DNA of 64,000 nt from positions 896,784-960,783 of the forward strand of contig NZ_VORA01000002.1 in the NCBI RefSeq assembly GCF_008477545.1, read 5' to 3'. The position numbers were made by a program, and so were the translations under genes. Shown here in pieces: positions 27,386-36,073 of this stretch. Each line of letters starts with the position of its first letter. The stretch's first letter is position 1. The stretch is from Roseibium aestuarii (GTDB taxonomy: Bacteria > Pseudomonadota > Alphaproteobacteria > Rhizobiales > Stappiaceae). The notes beneath the pieces were generated by a model. The model made no database searches and had not been told where the DNA came from. It saw only the letters and a list, made by a program, of their open reading frames with translations.

Positions 27386-28180
27386 TCAGCGCACCCGGCG
27401 CCGCTGCAGCCCCCTGCCGGGATCATAGCCCCAGAGCGCACCGCCCATGCAGAGGCAGAAGGTGAGAACGACCCAGCCGAGCGCGGGAAGATTGAGCTGG
27501 CCATAGAGCGCGAAGCGGATCAGCTCGACTGCATGGGTGAAGGGATTGAAGGCACAGACATCGCGCAGGAGCGGCGAGCTTTCCGCCATCTTCCAGAGGG
27601 GATAGAGCGCGCTCGAGAGGAAGAACATGGGAAAGATCACAAAGTTCATCACCCCGGCGAAATTCTCCAGCTGACGGATGGTTGAGGAGAGCAGCAGCCC
27701 GAGCGCCCCGAGCATCAGCCCGGTTGCCACCAGCACCGGCACCAGCAGGGCGAGACCTTCGAGCGGGATCTCCACCCCGAACAGGACCGCAAGCGCCAGG
27801 AAGGCCGCGACCTGCAGGATGGAGACGAGAACGCCTGCCAGCAACTTCGACAGAAGCAGCCACCAGCGCGGATAGGGCGAGGTCAGGAGCAGCCGCATGG
27901 ACCCCATTTCCTGATCATAGACCAGGGACAGGGAAGACTGCATGCCGTTGAACAGCTGGATCATGCCGCACAGGCCCGGAATGATGTAGACCTCATAGGT
28001 GATGTAGGTCTGATAGGGCGGGATGATCGACAGGCCCAGTGCCGCCCGGAAACCTGCCGCAAAGACCAGCAACCAGACGAGCGGACGGACGAGGGCTGCG
28101 AGAAAGCGGCCCCGCTGGGACAGGAACCGCCGGGCCTCGCGCAGGCAGATCACCCGCATCGCCACCATCCATCCGCTCAT
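27386..28180 (-). CDS. ABC-2 type permease of the quinoprotein-associated (PedC-like) ABC system
   Basis: This is a 264-residue inner-membrane permease with six predicted helices and the ABC-2 C-terminal signature ([18 protein letters not shown], then [23 protein letters not shown]). In PQQ-dependent alcohol dehydrogenase loci this subunit is PedC. In Pseudomonas putida the PedA1A2BC system has been implicated in lanthanide acquisition, though ABC-2 proteins usually export. The start overlaps the stop of the ATPase gene (ATGA). Its cargo here is inferred from homologous loci only. Confidence 0.85.
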   Translation of the reverse strand: MSGWMVAMRVICLREARRFLSQRGRFLAALVRPLVWLLVFAAGFRAALGLSIIPPYQTYITYEVYIIPGLCGMIQLFNGMQSSLSLVYDQEMGSMRLLLTSPYPRWWLLLSKLLAGVLVSILQVAAFLALAVLFGVEIPLEGLALLVPVLVATGLMLGALGLLLSSTIRQLENFAGVMNFVIFPMFFLSSALYPLWKMAESSPLLRDVCAFNPFTHAVELIRFALYGQLNLPALGWVVLTFCLCMGGALWGYDPGRGLQRRRVR

Positions 28181-28983
28181 TCGGCTGCCTCCCCGGCCCT
28201 TCCAGTTGCGCCCTCTCCCACCGGGCCGGCCGCGCCGGACGCCCCTTCCCGCTCCTCCCCGGTCATGGCCAGGAACCGCTGCGCCAGCGTGGTCTCGCCG
28301 GCCAGATCGCGAGCATCGCCCTGCGCCAGAACCTTGCCCCGGTGCAGGATCACCACTTGGTCCGCCGGGCGGATCTCGTCGACCAGATGGCTCGCCCAGA
28401 GCACCGCCGGGCGATGACCGTCCAAACCGTGCGCGGCGAGATCATGCACATGATCGGTGATCGCCGCCCGCGACGCCGCATCCAGCCCCACGGTGGCCTC
28501 GTCCAGAAGCAGCACCGCGGGACGGTGGATCAGCGCCCGCGCGATTTCCATGCGCCGCCGATGACCTCCATTGAGATTGCGCACCGGTTCCCCGGCCCGC
28601 TCCCGCATGCTCAGCCGGTCAAGCGCCGCCTCGATGGCGCACCTCGCCTTGCGACCGGAGAGCCCGTGCAGTCCGGCGAAATAGGTCAGGTTGCTCCAGA
28701 CGCTCATGTCCAAATCCAGCGTCGGTTGCTGGAACACCACGCCGATGGCGGCCAGCGCCGCGCGCGGATGGCGGGCAAGGTCGTGTCCGGCCACCTCGAT
28801 CCGGCCCGCACGCGCCACAACCAGCCGGGTGAGCAAGGCAAAGAGCGTGGACTTGCCCGCCCCATTGGGGCCAAGCAGCGCGCAGAAGACACCGGGCTCC
28901 ACCCGGAAGCTCACATCCTCAAGCGCCGCCGGGCCCTTTGCGGCGTAGCGAAACGTGATGCCGTCCACCTGAAGCCCGCTCAT
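28177..28983 (-). CDS. ATP-binding protein of the quinoprotein-associated (PedA2-like) ABC system
   Basis: This is a 268-residue ABC ATPase with Walker A LLGPNGAGKSTLFALL. The signature segment is LNGGHRRRMEIARAL, with NGGHRRR replacing the common SGGQ. Walker B is VLLLDEATVGLD and the H-loop is VLWASHLVDE. The deviating NGGH signature is typical of this PQQ-associated subfamily. The C-terminal ~20 residues are an Ala/Gly/Glu-rich tail. It is coupled on both sides by 4-bp overlaps, upstream to a NitT/TauT-type ATPase and downstream to the permease, so two different transporters share one transcript. Confidence 0.88.
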   Translation of the reverse strand: MSGLQVDGITFRYAAKGPAALEDVSFRVEPGVFCALLGPNGAGKSTLFALLTRLVVARAGRIEVAGHDLARHPRAALAAIGVVFQQPTLDLDMSVWSNLTYFAGLHGLSGRKARCAIEAALDRLSMRERAGEPVRNLNGGHRRRMEIARALIHRPAVLLLDEATVGLDAASRAAITDHVHDLAAHGLDGHRPAVLWASHLVDEIRPADQVVILHRGKVLAQGDARDLAGETTLAQRFLAMTGEEREGASGAAGPVGEGATGRAGEAAE

Positions 28984-29612
28984 GCCAGCGCCTCCCGTTC
29001 CCGCGGCCTGAACGGCCGCTCTTCCACCAGCCGCGCCGGAGACCCGTCAAGCCGCATCACCCGGTTGGCCAGAGAACGTGCCTCCGCCTCCGAATGGGTG
29101 ACGAGCAATGTTGCGGGCGCGTGCTCGCGCAGGAGATCTCGGGTGAGCGACAGCATCTCGGCAGCCGTCGCCTCATCCAGCGAGACATAGGGCTCGTCGA
29201 GGATGAGAAGCTCCGGCCGTCCGGCAAAGGCCCGGGCAAGGGCAAGACGGCGCTGCTGGCCAAGCGAAAGCTGCCCTGGAAAGACCCCGGCCTTGTCCTC
29301 CAACCCGACCCGGCGGAGCAGGTCCATCGCCTGCGCCTCGGTCAGGTCTGGATGCACCAGCGTGAGATTTTGCAGGCATGTGCGCCAGGGCAGCAGCACT
29401 GGTTCCTGAAAGACCATGGCCAACCGCTCCGGTCGCCGGACCCGGCCCTCGAAATCCGGATCCAGCCCGGCAACGATCCGCAGCAGCGTTGACTTTCCCA
29501 CCCCTGACGGCCCGAGGATCGCCAGTGTCTGCCCCGGCGCGACCGTGAAGCGGATATCGCCCAGAACCTCGAGCGAGCCGAAGGCCTTGCGCTGCACATG
29601 AACCGCCGTCAT
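28980..29612 (-). CDS. NitT/TauT-type ABC transporter ATP-binding protein
   Basis: This is a 210-residue importer ATPase with Walker A ILGPSGVGKSTLLRI, the Q-loop MVFQEPVLLPWRTCLQNL, signature LSLGQQRRLALARAF and Walker B LLILDEPYVSLDEA. It is shorter than most SsuB/TauB proteins (about 250), ending soon after the H-loop. The start overlaps the stop of the permease gene (ATGA). I rejected a much longer in-frame extension to 30095 because it is a shadow of the permease gene. It works with the permease at 29609 and the binding protein at 30399. Confidence 0.9.
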   Translation of the reverse strand: MTAVHVQRKAFGSLEVLGDIRFTVAPGQTLAILGPSGVGKSTLLRIVAGLDPDFEGRVRRPERLAMVFQEPVLLPWRTCLQNLTLVHPDLTEAQAMDLLRRVGLEDKAGVFPGQLSLGQQRRLALARAFAGRPELLILDEPYVSLDEATAAEMLSLTRDLLREHAPATLLVTHSEAEARSLANRVMRLDGSPARLVEERPFRPREREALA

Positions 29613-30406
29613 GCCGCCCTCCATCGCCGCACCCGCCGCTCCACAGGCTGGAGAACCAGCCCTTCGACCGCAAGCATGACCAGAATGAAGGAAAAGGCAT
29701 AGACCAGCACCATCGCCACATCGAACTGCTGGAAATGAAGGTGGATCTGGAAGCCGATGCCGTTCGAGCGCCCGAGAAACTCCACCACCAGCACGATCTT
29801 CCAGATGACCGCCAGACCCGAGCGCGCTGCCGCCGTGATAAAGGGAGCCAGCTGCGGAAGAAGAATGTGGCGCAGACGGGTCAGGGGCGAGAGACGATAG
29901 ACCCGCGCCATGGCATCGACCTGCGGGTCGAGCGCCCGTGCGCCCTCCCGGATCAGCGCCGCCACATTGGGGATCTTGTTGAGCACCACCGCCGCGATCG
30001 CCGCCGTCTCGTTGAGGCCGATCCAGAGATAGCACAGCACGATCAGCACCAGCGCCGGCAGGTTGAGGAAGATGACCAGCCAGGGGTCGAGCCACCGGTC
30101 AACCCGCTCGGAGCGCCCCATCGCAAAGCCGATGAGACCGCCAAGCGCCATGGCCAGGCAGAAGGACCAGGCGACCCGCCACAGGGTCATGCCCAGATGA
30201 AAGGGCAAGGCTCCACTGGCCAGCTCCTTTGCCGCAGGGGCCACCATTTCCCAGGGCGCCGGCAGCACCGTGGGATCTCCCGTCAACTCTGCCGCGACCA
30301 GCCACAGCACCAGCAGCGCGCCAAGCGACGCCAACCGCTCGAGCGGCAGCCGGAAGACCGGCAGAAAGGCGGCATGGGGTCGGGGGGCGTGTCGGATGTC
30401 AGTCAA
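29609..30406 (-). CDS. NitT/TauT-type ABC transporter permease
   Basis: This is a permease of the SsuC/TauC family with about six membrane segments. It has LGALLVLWLVAAELTG near the start and the conserved loop ALIREGARALDPQVDAMARVYRLSPLTRLRHILLPQL. The start is uncertain. A TTG at 30404-30406, 13 nt after GGAGGGG and overlapping the end of the binding-protein gene, gives 265 residues. An ATG at 30449-30451 would add 15 residues that read like antisense coding of the neighbour. Together with its partners it would import a small solute whose identity is unknown. Confidence 0.85.
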   Translation of the reverse strand: MTDIRHAPRPHAAFLPVFRLPLERLASLGALLVLWLVAAELTGDPTVLPAPWEMVAPAAKELASGALPFHLGMTLWRVAWSFCLAMALGGLIGFAMGRSERVDRWLDPWLVIFLNLPALVLIVLCYLWIGLNETAAIAAVVLNKIPNVAALIREGARALDPQVDAMARVYRLSPLTRLRHILLPQLAPFITAAARSGLAVIWKIVLVVEFLGRSNGIGFQIHLHFQQFDVAMVLVYAFSFILVMLAVEGLVLQPVERRVRRWRAA

Positions 30407-31403
30407 GGTGAAGGAACAACCCCTCCGGCAGCTGCGTCGCCGTGCCGACAAGCTCTTCGCCGCCCAGCTCCGCCATGATCTTCAGGAACCGGTCTGCCGC
30501 CGCTTCATCCACCGGGCGATCCGCCGGGATGCCCTCCAGATATCCTGCCTTCAGCGCCTCGAATTCCGCATCGCTCTTCGCCCCCATGGCAGGTTTCAGG
30601 GCGTCCCATGCGGCCTCATCGCTCTGCAGCAGGGCCTTGGCGGCGCGCGAGGCCTTTGCCAGCCCCTTGACCGCGTCCGGATGGGCCCGGACGAACTCCT
30701 CCTTCAGCACATAGCCGAGAAGCGGCGTATCAAGATCGAGCCCCAGCTCCTGCGCCGCATCGGAAACGGAGACAAGCTCGGTCATGCCTGCGGCCTTCAT
30801 CTTCGCGAGGAAATGCCAGAAGTTGATCGCCCCCGCCGTCTCGCCGGTCAGCGCCGACTTGAAGATCAGCGGCGGCGCGCCGAACACCTGCTCGGTCTCG
30901 CCCTTCAGGTCGAAGCCGTATTTGCGGGTCGCATAGGCCCGCAGGATCAGCCAGGACTTGTCGAGCGGTCCTCCGGCAATGCCGATCTGCTTGCCCGCCA
31001 GATCCGGCAGCTCCTCGACACCGCTGTCCGGCTTGACGACGATCCCGCCCACCGCGCGCGAATAGGGCAGGAAGACATAGGCCTTGCCGGCCGCCCGCTG
31101 GCGCGCCGCCCAGATCCAGTCGGCCACGACCACATCCGCCTCGCCGCCTTCCAGGGCGATGCGGGTGGCCGCATTGTCCGCATAGTCCTGCACCGCGAAC
31201 TCGAAGCCGTTCGCCTTGTCCAGGCCATTGGCCCGGATGGTGGAAATCTCCCAGTTCACCGTTCCGGTGGCCAGCATGGCGCCCCGGATCTTCGGCAGGT
31301 CCTGCGCCTGAAGCGGCGCGACCAGAGCCGCAAGCCCCGCGCAGACGCCCAGCGCAAGGCCGGTCAGGGTCTTTGCGAATGCATGTGTGATCAGGCTTCT
31401 CAT
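30399..31403 (-). CDS. NitT/TauT-type ABC substrate-binding protein in the PQQ cluster
   Basis: This is a 334-residue periplasmic protein with a signal peptide ending near VAPLQAQ. Features of the SsuA/TauA fold include YADNAATRIALEGGEADVVVADWIWAARQRAAGK, PDLAGKQIGIAGGPLDKSW and INFWHFLAKMKAAG. It has a ribosome site (GGAGGCAGAG) after an upstream hairpin. The ligand is unknown. Sulfonates, nitrate, pyrimidines and metal chelates are all bound by members of this fold. Its position inside the Ped-like ABC gene set suggests a role in cofactor, metal or substrate supply for XoxF. Confidence 0.85.
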   Translation of the reverse strand: MRSLITHAFAKTLTGLALGVCAGLAALVAPLQAQDLPKIRGAMLATGTVNWEISTIRANGLDKANGFEFAVQDYADNAATRIALEGGEADVVVADWIWAARQRAAGKAYVFLPYSRAVGGIVVKPDSGVEELPDLAGKQIGIAGGPLDKSWLILRAYATRKYGFDLKGETEQVFGAPPLIFKSALTGETAGAINFWHFLAKMKAAGMTELVSVSDAAQELGLDLDTPLLGYVLKEEFVRAHPDAVKGLAKASRAAKALLQSDEAAWDALKPAMGAKSDAEFEALKAGYLEGIPADRPVDEAAADRFLKIMAELGGEELVGTATQLPEGLFLHLD

Positions 31404-31428
31404 CTCTGCCTCCCTCCCCCGGAGCAGA

Positions 31429-31460
31429 ACGCCGCGCCTCCCATCGGAGAGACGCGGCGT
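31429..31460 (-). other. Intercistronic hairpin upstream of the NitT/TauT binding-protein gene
   Basis: ACGCCGCG (31429-31436) and its exact complement (31453-31460) form an 8-bp stem with a 16-nt loop. The tracts on either side are only weakly U-rich, so this may be an attenuator or processing site rather than a full terminator. It separates the small exported protein gene at 31469 from the transporter genes. Confidence 0.5.
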
Positions 31461-31468
31461 CTTTCAAG

Positions 31469-31963
31469 CTACTGGATCGAAATCGTCACCTTCTGCGCAT
31501 CCCCATGACTGTCGGGGATCTTGAGCTCGTAGGAGCCCGGTTTGATGGCGATGAAGGACAGGCGCGCCTCGCCCTCGTCGTCGAACTCCAGACTGTCGAT
31601 CGCCATCGGACGGATCTCGATGTCGTTGATCACCACCTCGTTCATCCAGATGGCGCGGAAGAATTCAGGCCCGGTAATGGCCAGCTCCGCCGTGCCGTCG
31701 GCGACGAAATTGATCACGTAATAGGCCCCGGATTGCAGCACCGCGTCCTCGCCCAGCGGCTTGCCCGAGGCAAGCGTCAGGGTGATCGGTTCGCCCCGGT
31801 TGCACTTGGCGAGCAACCCGGCAAAGCCGAGGTCGTCACACAGGGGGGCCGCACTCGCGGCCACCGAAAGCCCGAGCGCGCCTGCAAGAGCTCCGGCAAG
31901 AGCTCCGACAAGCCCGGCAGCCCGGCGAGCGGCCCGGCCTTTCGCGCGATTATGTTGTCTCAT
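31469..31963 (-). CDS. Small exported protein of unknown function in the PQQ cluster
   Basis: This is a 164-residue protein with a long signal sequence: a basic start, then alternating Gly/Ala/Leu, cleaved near AASAAPL. The mature part has one Cys pair (LCDDLGFAGLLAKC). The rest is beta-rich: ITLTLASGKPL, SGAYYVINFVADGTAELAITGPEFFRAIWMNEVVINDIEIRP and FIAIKPGSYELKIPDSHGD. The layout resembles a cupredoxin-like sandwich, but I see no His-Cys-Met copper set. I do not recognise a named family with confidence. It lies between the YVTN beta-propeller gene and the nested importer on the same strand, so it is likely a periplasmic accessory of the quinoprotein system. Confidence 0.72.
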   Translation of the reverse strand: MRQHNRAKGRAARRAAGLVGALAGALAGALGLSVAASAAPLCDDLGFAGLLAKCNRGEPITLTLASGKPLGEDAVLQSGAYYVINFVADGTAELAITGPEFFRAIWMNEVVINDIEIRPMAIDSLEFDDEGEARLSFIAIKPGSYELKIPDSHGDAQKVTISIQ

Positions 31964-32113
31964 GATCGTCCTCCCGGGCCGTCATCTTTGATGATGGTCT
32001 CCCCCGATCACGGCCCGGATCGACTTGGAAGCCCTTGCCTCTGGAGCGGACCGTTGCATTGCCGGTCTCTTGCTCCGTTTCTTTCTCTGGCGATTGTTCC
32101 GCTGCAGCACCCG
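31964..32113. other. Short spacer upstream of the small exported protein
   Basis: This 150-bp gap between two same-strand genes contains no recognisable terminator or open frame. A weak internal promoter is possible. Confidence 0.4.
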
Positions 32114-33085
32114 TCACTCCGGCGCGACCACCACCCCCCAGGGCTGCTCGCCCACCTGGACAGACCGGATGACCTTTTCGGCCTTCACGTCGATGATGCT
32201 CACGTCATTGGAATTGCCGTTGGTGGTAATCAGGAAGGCCTCGTCCGGGGTGAAGGCCATCTGCCACACCCGCTGGCCGACCAGCAGATAGTCCGAGACT
32301 TCATCGGTCTTGCCGTCGATCACCGCGACCCGATTGGCCGGCCCCAACGCCACGAAGACCCGGGACGCGTCCTCCGTGATGCGGATGCCGACCGGCTGCA
32401 GCCATTCCGGCAACACGCCGGGCACCTGGAAGGCGATCTTGTGCACGATGGAGGGCTCTCCGGCGGCCGTGTCGATCACCGACACCGTGCCGCCGATTTC
32501 CGCACTCACATAGAGCTTGGACCCGTCGGCGGTGAATTCCGCATAACGCGGCCTCTGGTCCACCAGCACGTTGTGGGTGATGTCATAGCTCTCTGCATCG
32601 ATGAAATGCGCCATGTTCGTCGTCTCGGAGGTGTTGACGATGTACTGGCCGTCCGGCCGGATCGCCATGCCTTCCGGCTCCACCCCCACCGGCACTTCCG
32701 CCAGAACCTGACGGGTCTTCACATCCACCACGGTGACCAGATTGTCGTCCTCATTGGCGATGTAAAGCGGATTGCCCGAAGGATGCAGCACGAAGAGCTC
32801 CGGATCAGGCCCTGAGGGAAGCGTGTGCAGCTCCTCATAGGTGTGCGGATCGAAGACCCGCACCACATCGTCGTCGGAAGCGCAGACATAAAGCTCCTTG
32901 CCGTCCGGGCTGATGGTGATGCCACGGGGCCGATTGCCCGCCGGAAACTCGCCGATCACCTCCCAGCTGGCGCTGTCCAGAACGGTGACAGTGTTGCCTC
33001 GTTCGTTGGTCACGAAGACCTTGTTGGCGAGCGCCGGAGGCGCAATCAGGAGGCTCGCCAGAACGAGCAGGCCGGGGCGGATCAT
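32114..33085 (-). CDS. YVTN-type beta-propeller protein of the quinoprotein ABC system (PedB-like)
   Basis: This is a 323-residue exported seven-bladed propeller. The signal peptide (MIRPGLLVLASLLIAPPALA) is followed by repeated blades with ANKVFVTNERGNTVTVLD, RGITISPDGKELYVCASDDD and PEGMAIRPDGQYIVNTSE. It matches the PQQ-dependent alcohol dehydrogenase-associated YVTN repeat family. The ATG overlaps the stop of the upstream binding-protein gene (ATGA) and follows AAGGAG. I preferred it to an in-frame start 27 bp further upstream. Its role is probably periplasmic scaffolding or ligand handling for the Ped-type transporter. Confidence 0.87.
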   Translation of the reverse strand: MIRPGLLVLASLLIAPPALANKVFVTNERGNTVTVLDSASWEVIGEFPAGNRPRGITISPDGKELYVCASDDDVVRVFDPHTYEELHTLPSGPDPELFVLHPSGNPLYIANEDDNLVTVVDVKTRQVLAEVPVGVEPEGMAIRPDGQYIVNTSETTNMAHFIDAESYDITHNVLVDQRPRYAEFTADGSKLYVSAEIGGTVSVIDTAAGEPSIVHKIAFQVPGVLPEWLQPVGIRITEDASRVFVALGPANRVAVIDGKTDEVSDYLLVGQRVWQMAFTPDEAFLITTNGNSNDVSIIDVKAEKVIRSVQVGEQPWGVVVAPE

Positions 33086-34299
33086 GGGCGGATCTCCTTG
33101 AAGGCCGTGCAACCGGATTCCGGCCGGTCCAGCCCGAGCGTGTCGAGGGGCGATGTCTGATGCAGGAACCCGTCCTGCGGCGAGACAGACACCGTGAGAT
33201 GCAGGTTGGTCAGAAGGATCGGCTGGCGCATCTGGCCATTCCAGGGCCGGAAGGTCACCTTCTGCCCCTTGAAGGCGGCAAGCTCGAACCCGTCCGACAA
33301 CACATAGTCGCGCAGCCGCGCCGGGTCGTTCGATCCGGTCCGCGTCACCGCTTCGCCGATCACCCGCATGGCAAGCCAGGCCTGATAGTCCTGCGGGCGC
33401 ATGGGCCGGCCGTTGAGCTTCTCGAACCGCCGCTGGAACTGGGTGGCGCCCCAGGCCTCATGGGCCCAGGTCCAACTCACCGGCGTGAGGCCCGCCGATC
33501 CCGCCACCGGGCGCGGGTCCCAGGTGTGATAGGGCAGATAGGGCGCAAAGACGTCGCTCTCGTCGGCGGCAACGACAACATCATGATCTTCCGCGCGCTG
33601 GGTGAAGACAGGGATCTGCCGCTGCACCAGCACATGACCGGAATCCGTGCGCCGCGCCCCACCCGTATCCTCGAACACCCGTTCCTCGACGATCTTCGCA
33701 CCGAACTTGCGCGCGGCCCGTCGGTAGCTCTCCGCCAGGGCCAGATCTGCCGGATGCGACCCGTGGATCAGGAAGATGCGAGGCCACTTTTTCCAGACGA
33801 GAAACTGGACCAGCGCATCGGCCAGCATCGCCCGGCTGGGGGCCACGTGCAGGAGATTGGCCGCGCAAGCCTCGCTGCGCAGGTCGTCATCCGGCGCGCT
33901 GGCATTCAGGATCACGGCCCGCTCGCCCGCACGGCGCGCCAGCTCGGCAACCGTCGCCCCGTCCGCCATGACGGCGACCAGCCCGATGCCCTGCCCCAGC
34001 AACTCGTCCAGCGCCTCGACGGCGGCCTCCGGCGCAACCACGCGGGTTTCCAGGGTGTAGGTCGTGTCGGTGAAGCGGCCGGTGGTCTGATTGTCTTCCG
34101 TACCAAGCCGGCCCCCGGCAATCCCCAGATCTTCCGGGGGCAGATCAAGACGGGAAATCGGCAGGGAGCCCGTGGTGTCCACCCGCAGCAGCGCCGCCCG
34201 CACCTCGAGGGCCAAAGCAGTATTCGCGGAAAATGCTGCAAGGCAAAAAAGTAATGCGCCGCAGCAAAGGATCCGATGAGACCCTTTCGTGACAGACAT
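33082..34299 (-). CDS. Quinoprotein-associated ABC substrate-binding protein (PedA1-like)
   Basis: This is a 405-residue periplasmic protein distantly related to branched-chain amino acid binding proteins (type I fold). A signal peptide ends near NTALALEV. The body contains GIGLVAVMADGATVAELARRAGERAVILNASAPDDDLR and FLVWKKWPRIFLIHGSHPAD. The C-terminal half has WTWAHEAWGATQFQRRFEKLNGRPMRPQDYQAWLAMRVIGEAVTRT. This combination marks the binding protein found in PQQ-dependent alcohol dehydrogenase loci. It is the first gene of the long minus-strand unit ending in gfa. Its promoter shares a motif with the adhI/42484 promoter. Confidence 0.85.
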   Translation of the reverse strand: MSVTKGSHRILCCGALLFCLAAFSANTALALEVRAALLRVDTTGSLPISRLDLPPEDLGIAGGRLGTEDNQTTGRFTDTTYTLETRVVAPEAAVEALDELLGQGIGLVAVMADGATVAELARRAGERAVILNASAPDDDLRSEACAANLLHVAPSRAMLADALVQFLVWKKWPRIFLIHGSHPADLALAESYRRAARKFGAKIVEERVFEDTGGARRTDSGHVLVQRQIPVFTQRAEDHDVVVAADESDVFAPYLPYHTWDPRPVAGSAGLTPVSWTWAHEAWGATQFQRRFEKLNGRPMRPQDYQAWLAMRVIGEAVTRTGSNDPARLRDYVLSDGFELAAFKGQKVTFRPWNGQMRQPILLTNLHLTVSVSPQDGFLHQTSPLDTLGLDRPESGCTAFKEIRP

Positions 34300-34355
34300 T
34301 GCTGGTTTCCTCCCACGTGCCCCAGCTTCAATTTTAAGTAGAATGTCACCCTCGA

Positions 34356-34377
34356 CTTAGAACAAAAACCGAGACCT
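34356..34377. promoter_or_regulatory. Shared promoter motif, copy B (between divergent PedA1-like and MxaD-like genes)
   Basis: CTTAG-N9-CGAGACCT (34356-34377) matches a second site at 42405-42426 in 16 of 22 positions with identical spacing. Both lie in divergent promoter regions of the PQQ cluster. A binding site for the LuxR-type response regulator encoded at 50016 is a reasonable inference. Confidence 0.5.
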
Positions 34378-34483
34378 AAGGATTATTGCCGTTGCGCCCT
34401 TGCCCAATAGGCTGAAACCCATCGCCTTGCGGCAAAGACCGGCCCTTCTCGCGCGTCAGCGCGCCCTGCACGGACATGACGAC

Positions 34484-35053
34484 ATGACCTCCACCTCCTC
34501 GTTTTCCGCCTTCCGCAATTTCTCCCTCGGTGTGGGGCTGGCGGGCCTTGCCCTGGCCGTGCTGGCCAGCCCCGTGGAGGCCCACGGCCCCACCCGCCAG
34601 AAGGTGACGCTTTCCACCGAAGTGGCCGCCACGCCCGACAAGGTCTGGGCGGTCGTCGGCAATTTCCAGGACATGAGCTGGCATCCGGCGGTGCACAGTT
34701 CCACCGGAACCGGCGACAATGCACCCGGTGCCACCCGCGTGCTCACCCTCGGCGAAGAGGGCGGCCCGACCATCTCCGAAGAGCTCTACAAGTATGACGC
34801 GGCGAAGATGACCTATTCCTACCGGATCACCGACGTGAAGGTGGAGGTGCTGCCGGTCACGAACTACTCCTCCCATCTGACGGTGAAGCCGGTGGGCAGC
34901 GACCGGTCCCTGATCGAGTGGCGCGGCGCCTTCTATCGCGGCTATCCCAACAACGATCCGCCCGCGAACCTCAACGACGAGGCCGCCGTTGCCGCCGTGA
35001 GCGGCGTGTATCAGGGAGGGCTCGACGCCCTGAAGGCCCGGTTCGGTGACTAG
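34484..35053 (+). CDS. Exported SRPBCC-family protein, MxaD-like
   Basis: This is a 189-residue periplasmic protein. A signal peptide (cleaved near SPVEAHG) is followed by a START/Bet-v1-type SRPBCC fold: KVTLSTEVAATPDKVWAVVGNFQDMSWHPAVH, then YSSHLTVKPVGSDRSLIEWRGAFYRGY. MxaD proteins with this fold are periplasmic and are reported to aid electron transfer between methanol dehydrogenase and cytochrome cL. That fits the XoxF context. The start was chosen because it gives a well-formed signal sequence. The stop overlaps the GTG start of the next gene. Confidence 0.82.
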   Translation: MTSTSSFSAFRNFSLGVGLAGLALAVLASPVEAHGPTRQKVTLSTEVAATPDKVWAVVGNFQDMSWHPAVHSSTGTGDNAPGATRVLTLGEEGGPTISEELYKYDAAKMTYSYRITDVKVEVLPVTNYSSHLTVKPVGSDRSLIEWRGAFYRGYPNNDPPANLNDEAAVAAVSGVYQGGLDALKARFGD

Positions 35054-36041
35054 AACGGTCAGGCGGCCCGCGCATCCCGGCGCAGGGTCCCGTACGTTGG
35101 TGGCGGCGGGCCTGATGATCCTCGCCGTCACGTTTTCCTGCGCCCCCGCCTCGTCGGAAACCCTGATCATCACCAATCAGGGCAGCAATGACATCAGCGT
35201 GCTCGATCCGATGGATCAGGAGTGGAACGCAAGGGTCGCCATCCCCGGCGAACCGGCGGGGGTTGCCGTCTCCCCCGAGCTCGGGGCGGTCTTCATCGTC
35301 AGTCCGGGCAGCAAGACCCTGACCCGCCTGTCCCTCGGCGACCTCGAGATCCAGACCACATTGCAACTGGCGGGAGGACCGATCGGCGTGGCGGTCGACC
35401 CGTCGCGGCGGCGCGCCTTCGTTTCCGACTGGTACAACGCCCGCATCTGGGTGATCGACCTGTCAGACCCCACCGCCCTGCGCGTGGCAGGCGAGCTGGA
35501 AACCGGCAGCGCACCGGCGGGACTGGATGTCTCTGCCGACGGCCGCTTTCTCGCCTCCGCCGACAGGGATGCCGATCAGGTCTCCCTCTTTGATGCGGAT
35601 CGCCTCACCCTGATCCGGCGCATTCCGGTGGGCGAACGTCCCTTCGGACTGCGCTTCCTGCCCGACGGCAGGCTGGCCACCGCCGATGTGGGCTCCAATG
35701 CGGTGACGCTTCTCGACCCGCGGAGTGGCGCGACCCTTGGCAAGGTTCCAACCGGCGAGCGCCCCTATTGCGTTGCCTTCGCCGGACACCGCGGTTTTGT
35801 CAGCAACCAGTATGGGGACAGCGTCACCGTCTTCGACACCCGGACCCTTGCGGTGATTGCGACCCTGCCGGTCGGCGAATATCCGGAAGGAATCGATGTC
35901 AGCCCGGACGGCCGCAGGATCTATGTGGCCAACTGGTTCTCCAACTCTGTCACCGTGATCGATACGGATACCCTGATGGTCCTGGACGAACTCGAGACCG
36001 GCGATGGCCCGCGTGCTCTCGGCCGCTTCGTCGTGCCTTGA
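35046..36041 (+). CDS. YVTN-type beta-propeller protein (second copy)
   Basis: This is a 331-residue exported propeller starting at a GTG (35046-35048) inside the end of the MxaD-like gene. An N-terminal basic stretch and hydrophobic segment end near PASSETL. Blades include IITNQGSNDISVLDPMDQEW, VAVDPSRRRAFVSDWYNARIWVIDL and PEGIDVSPDGRRIYVANWFSNSVTVIDTDT. It is a diverged relative of the propeller at 32114, not a recent duplicate. A periplasmic role in the quinoprotein system is inferred from context. It is convergent with the xoxFGJ operon. Confidence 0.85.
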   Translation: MTRTVRRPAHPGAGSRTLVAAGLMILAVTFSCAPASSETLIITNQGSNDISVLDPMDQEWNARVAIPGEPAGVAVSPELGAVFIVSPGSKTLTRLSLGDLEIQTTLQLAGGPIGVAVDPSRRRAFVSDWYNARIWVIDLSDPTALRVAGELETGSAPAGLDVSADGRFLASADRDADQVSLFDADRLTLIRRIPVGERPFGLRFLPDGRLATADVGSNAVTLLDPRSGATLGKVPTGERPYCVAFAGHRGFVSNQYGDSVTVFDTRTLAVIATLPVGEYPEGIDVSPDGRRIYVANWFSNSVTVIDTDTLMVLDELETGDGPRALGRFVVP

Positions 36042-36073
36042 ACCGGCGGGACTTCAGGAAAGTCAGAAGGCGC

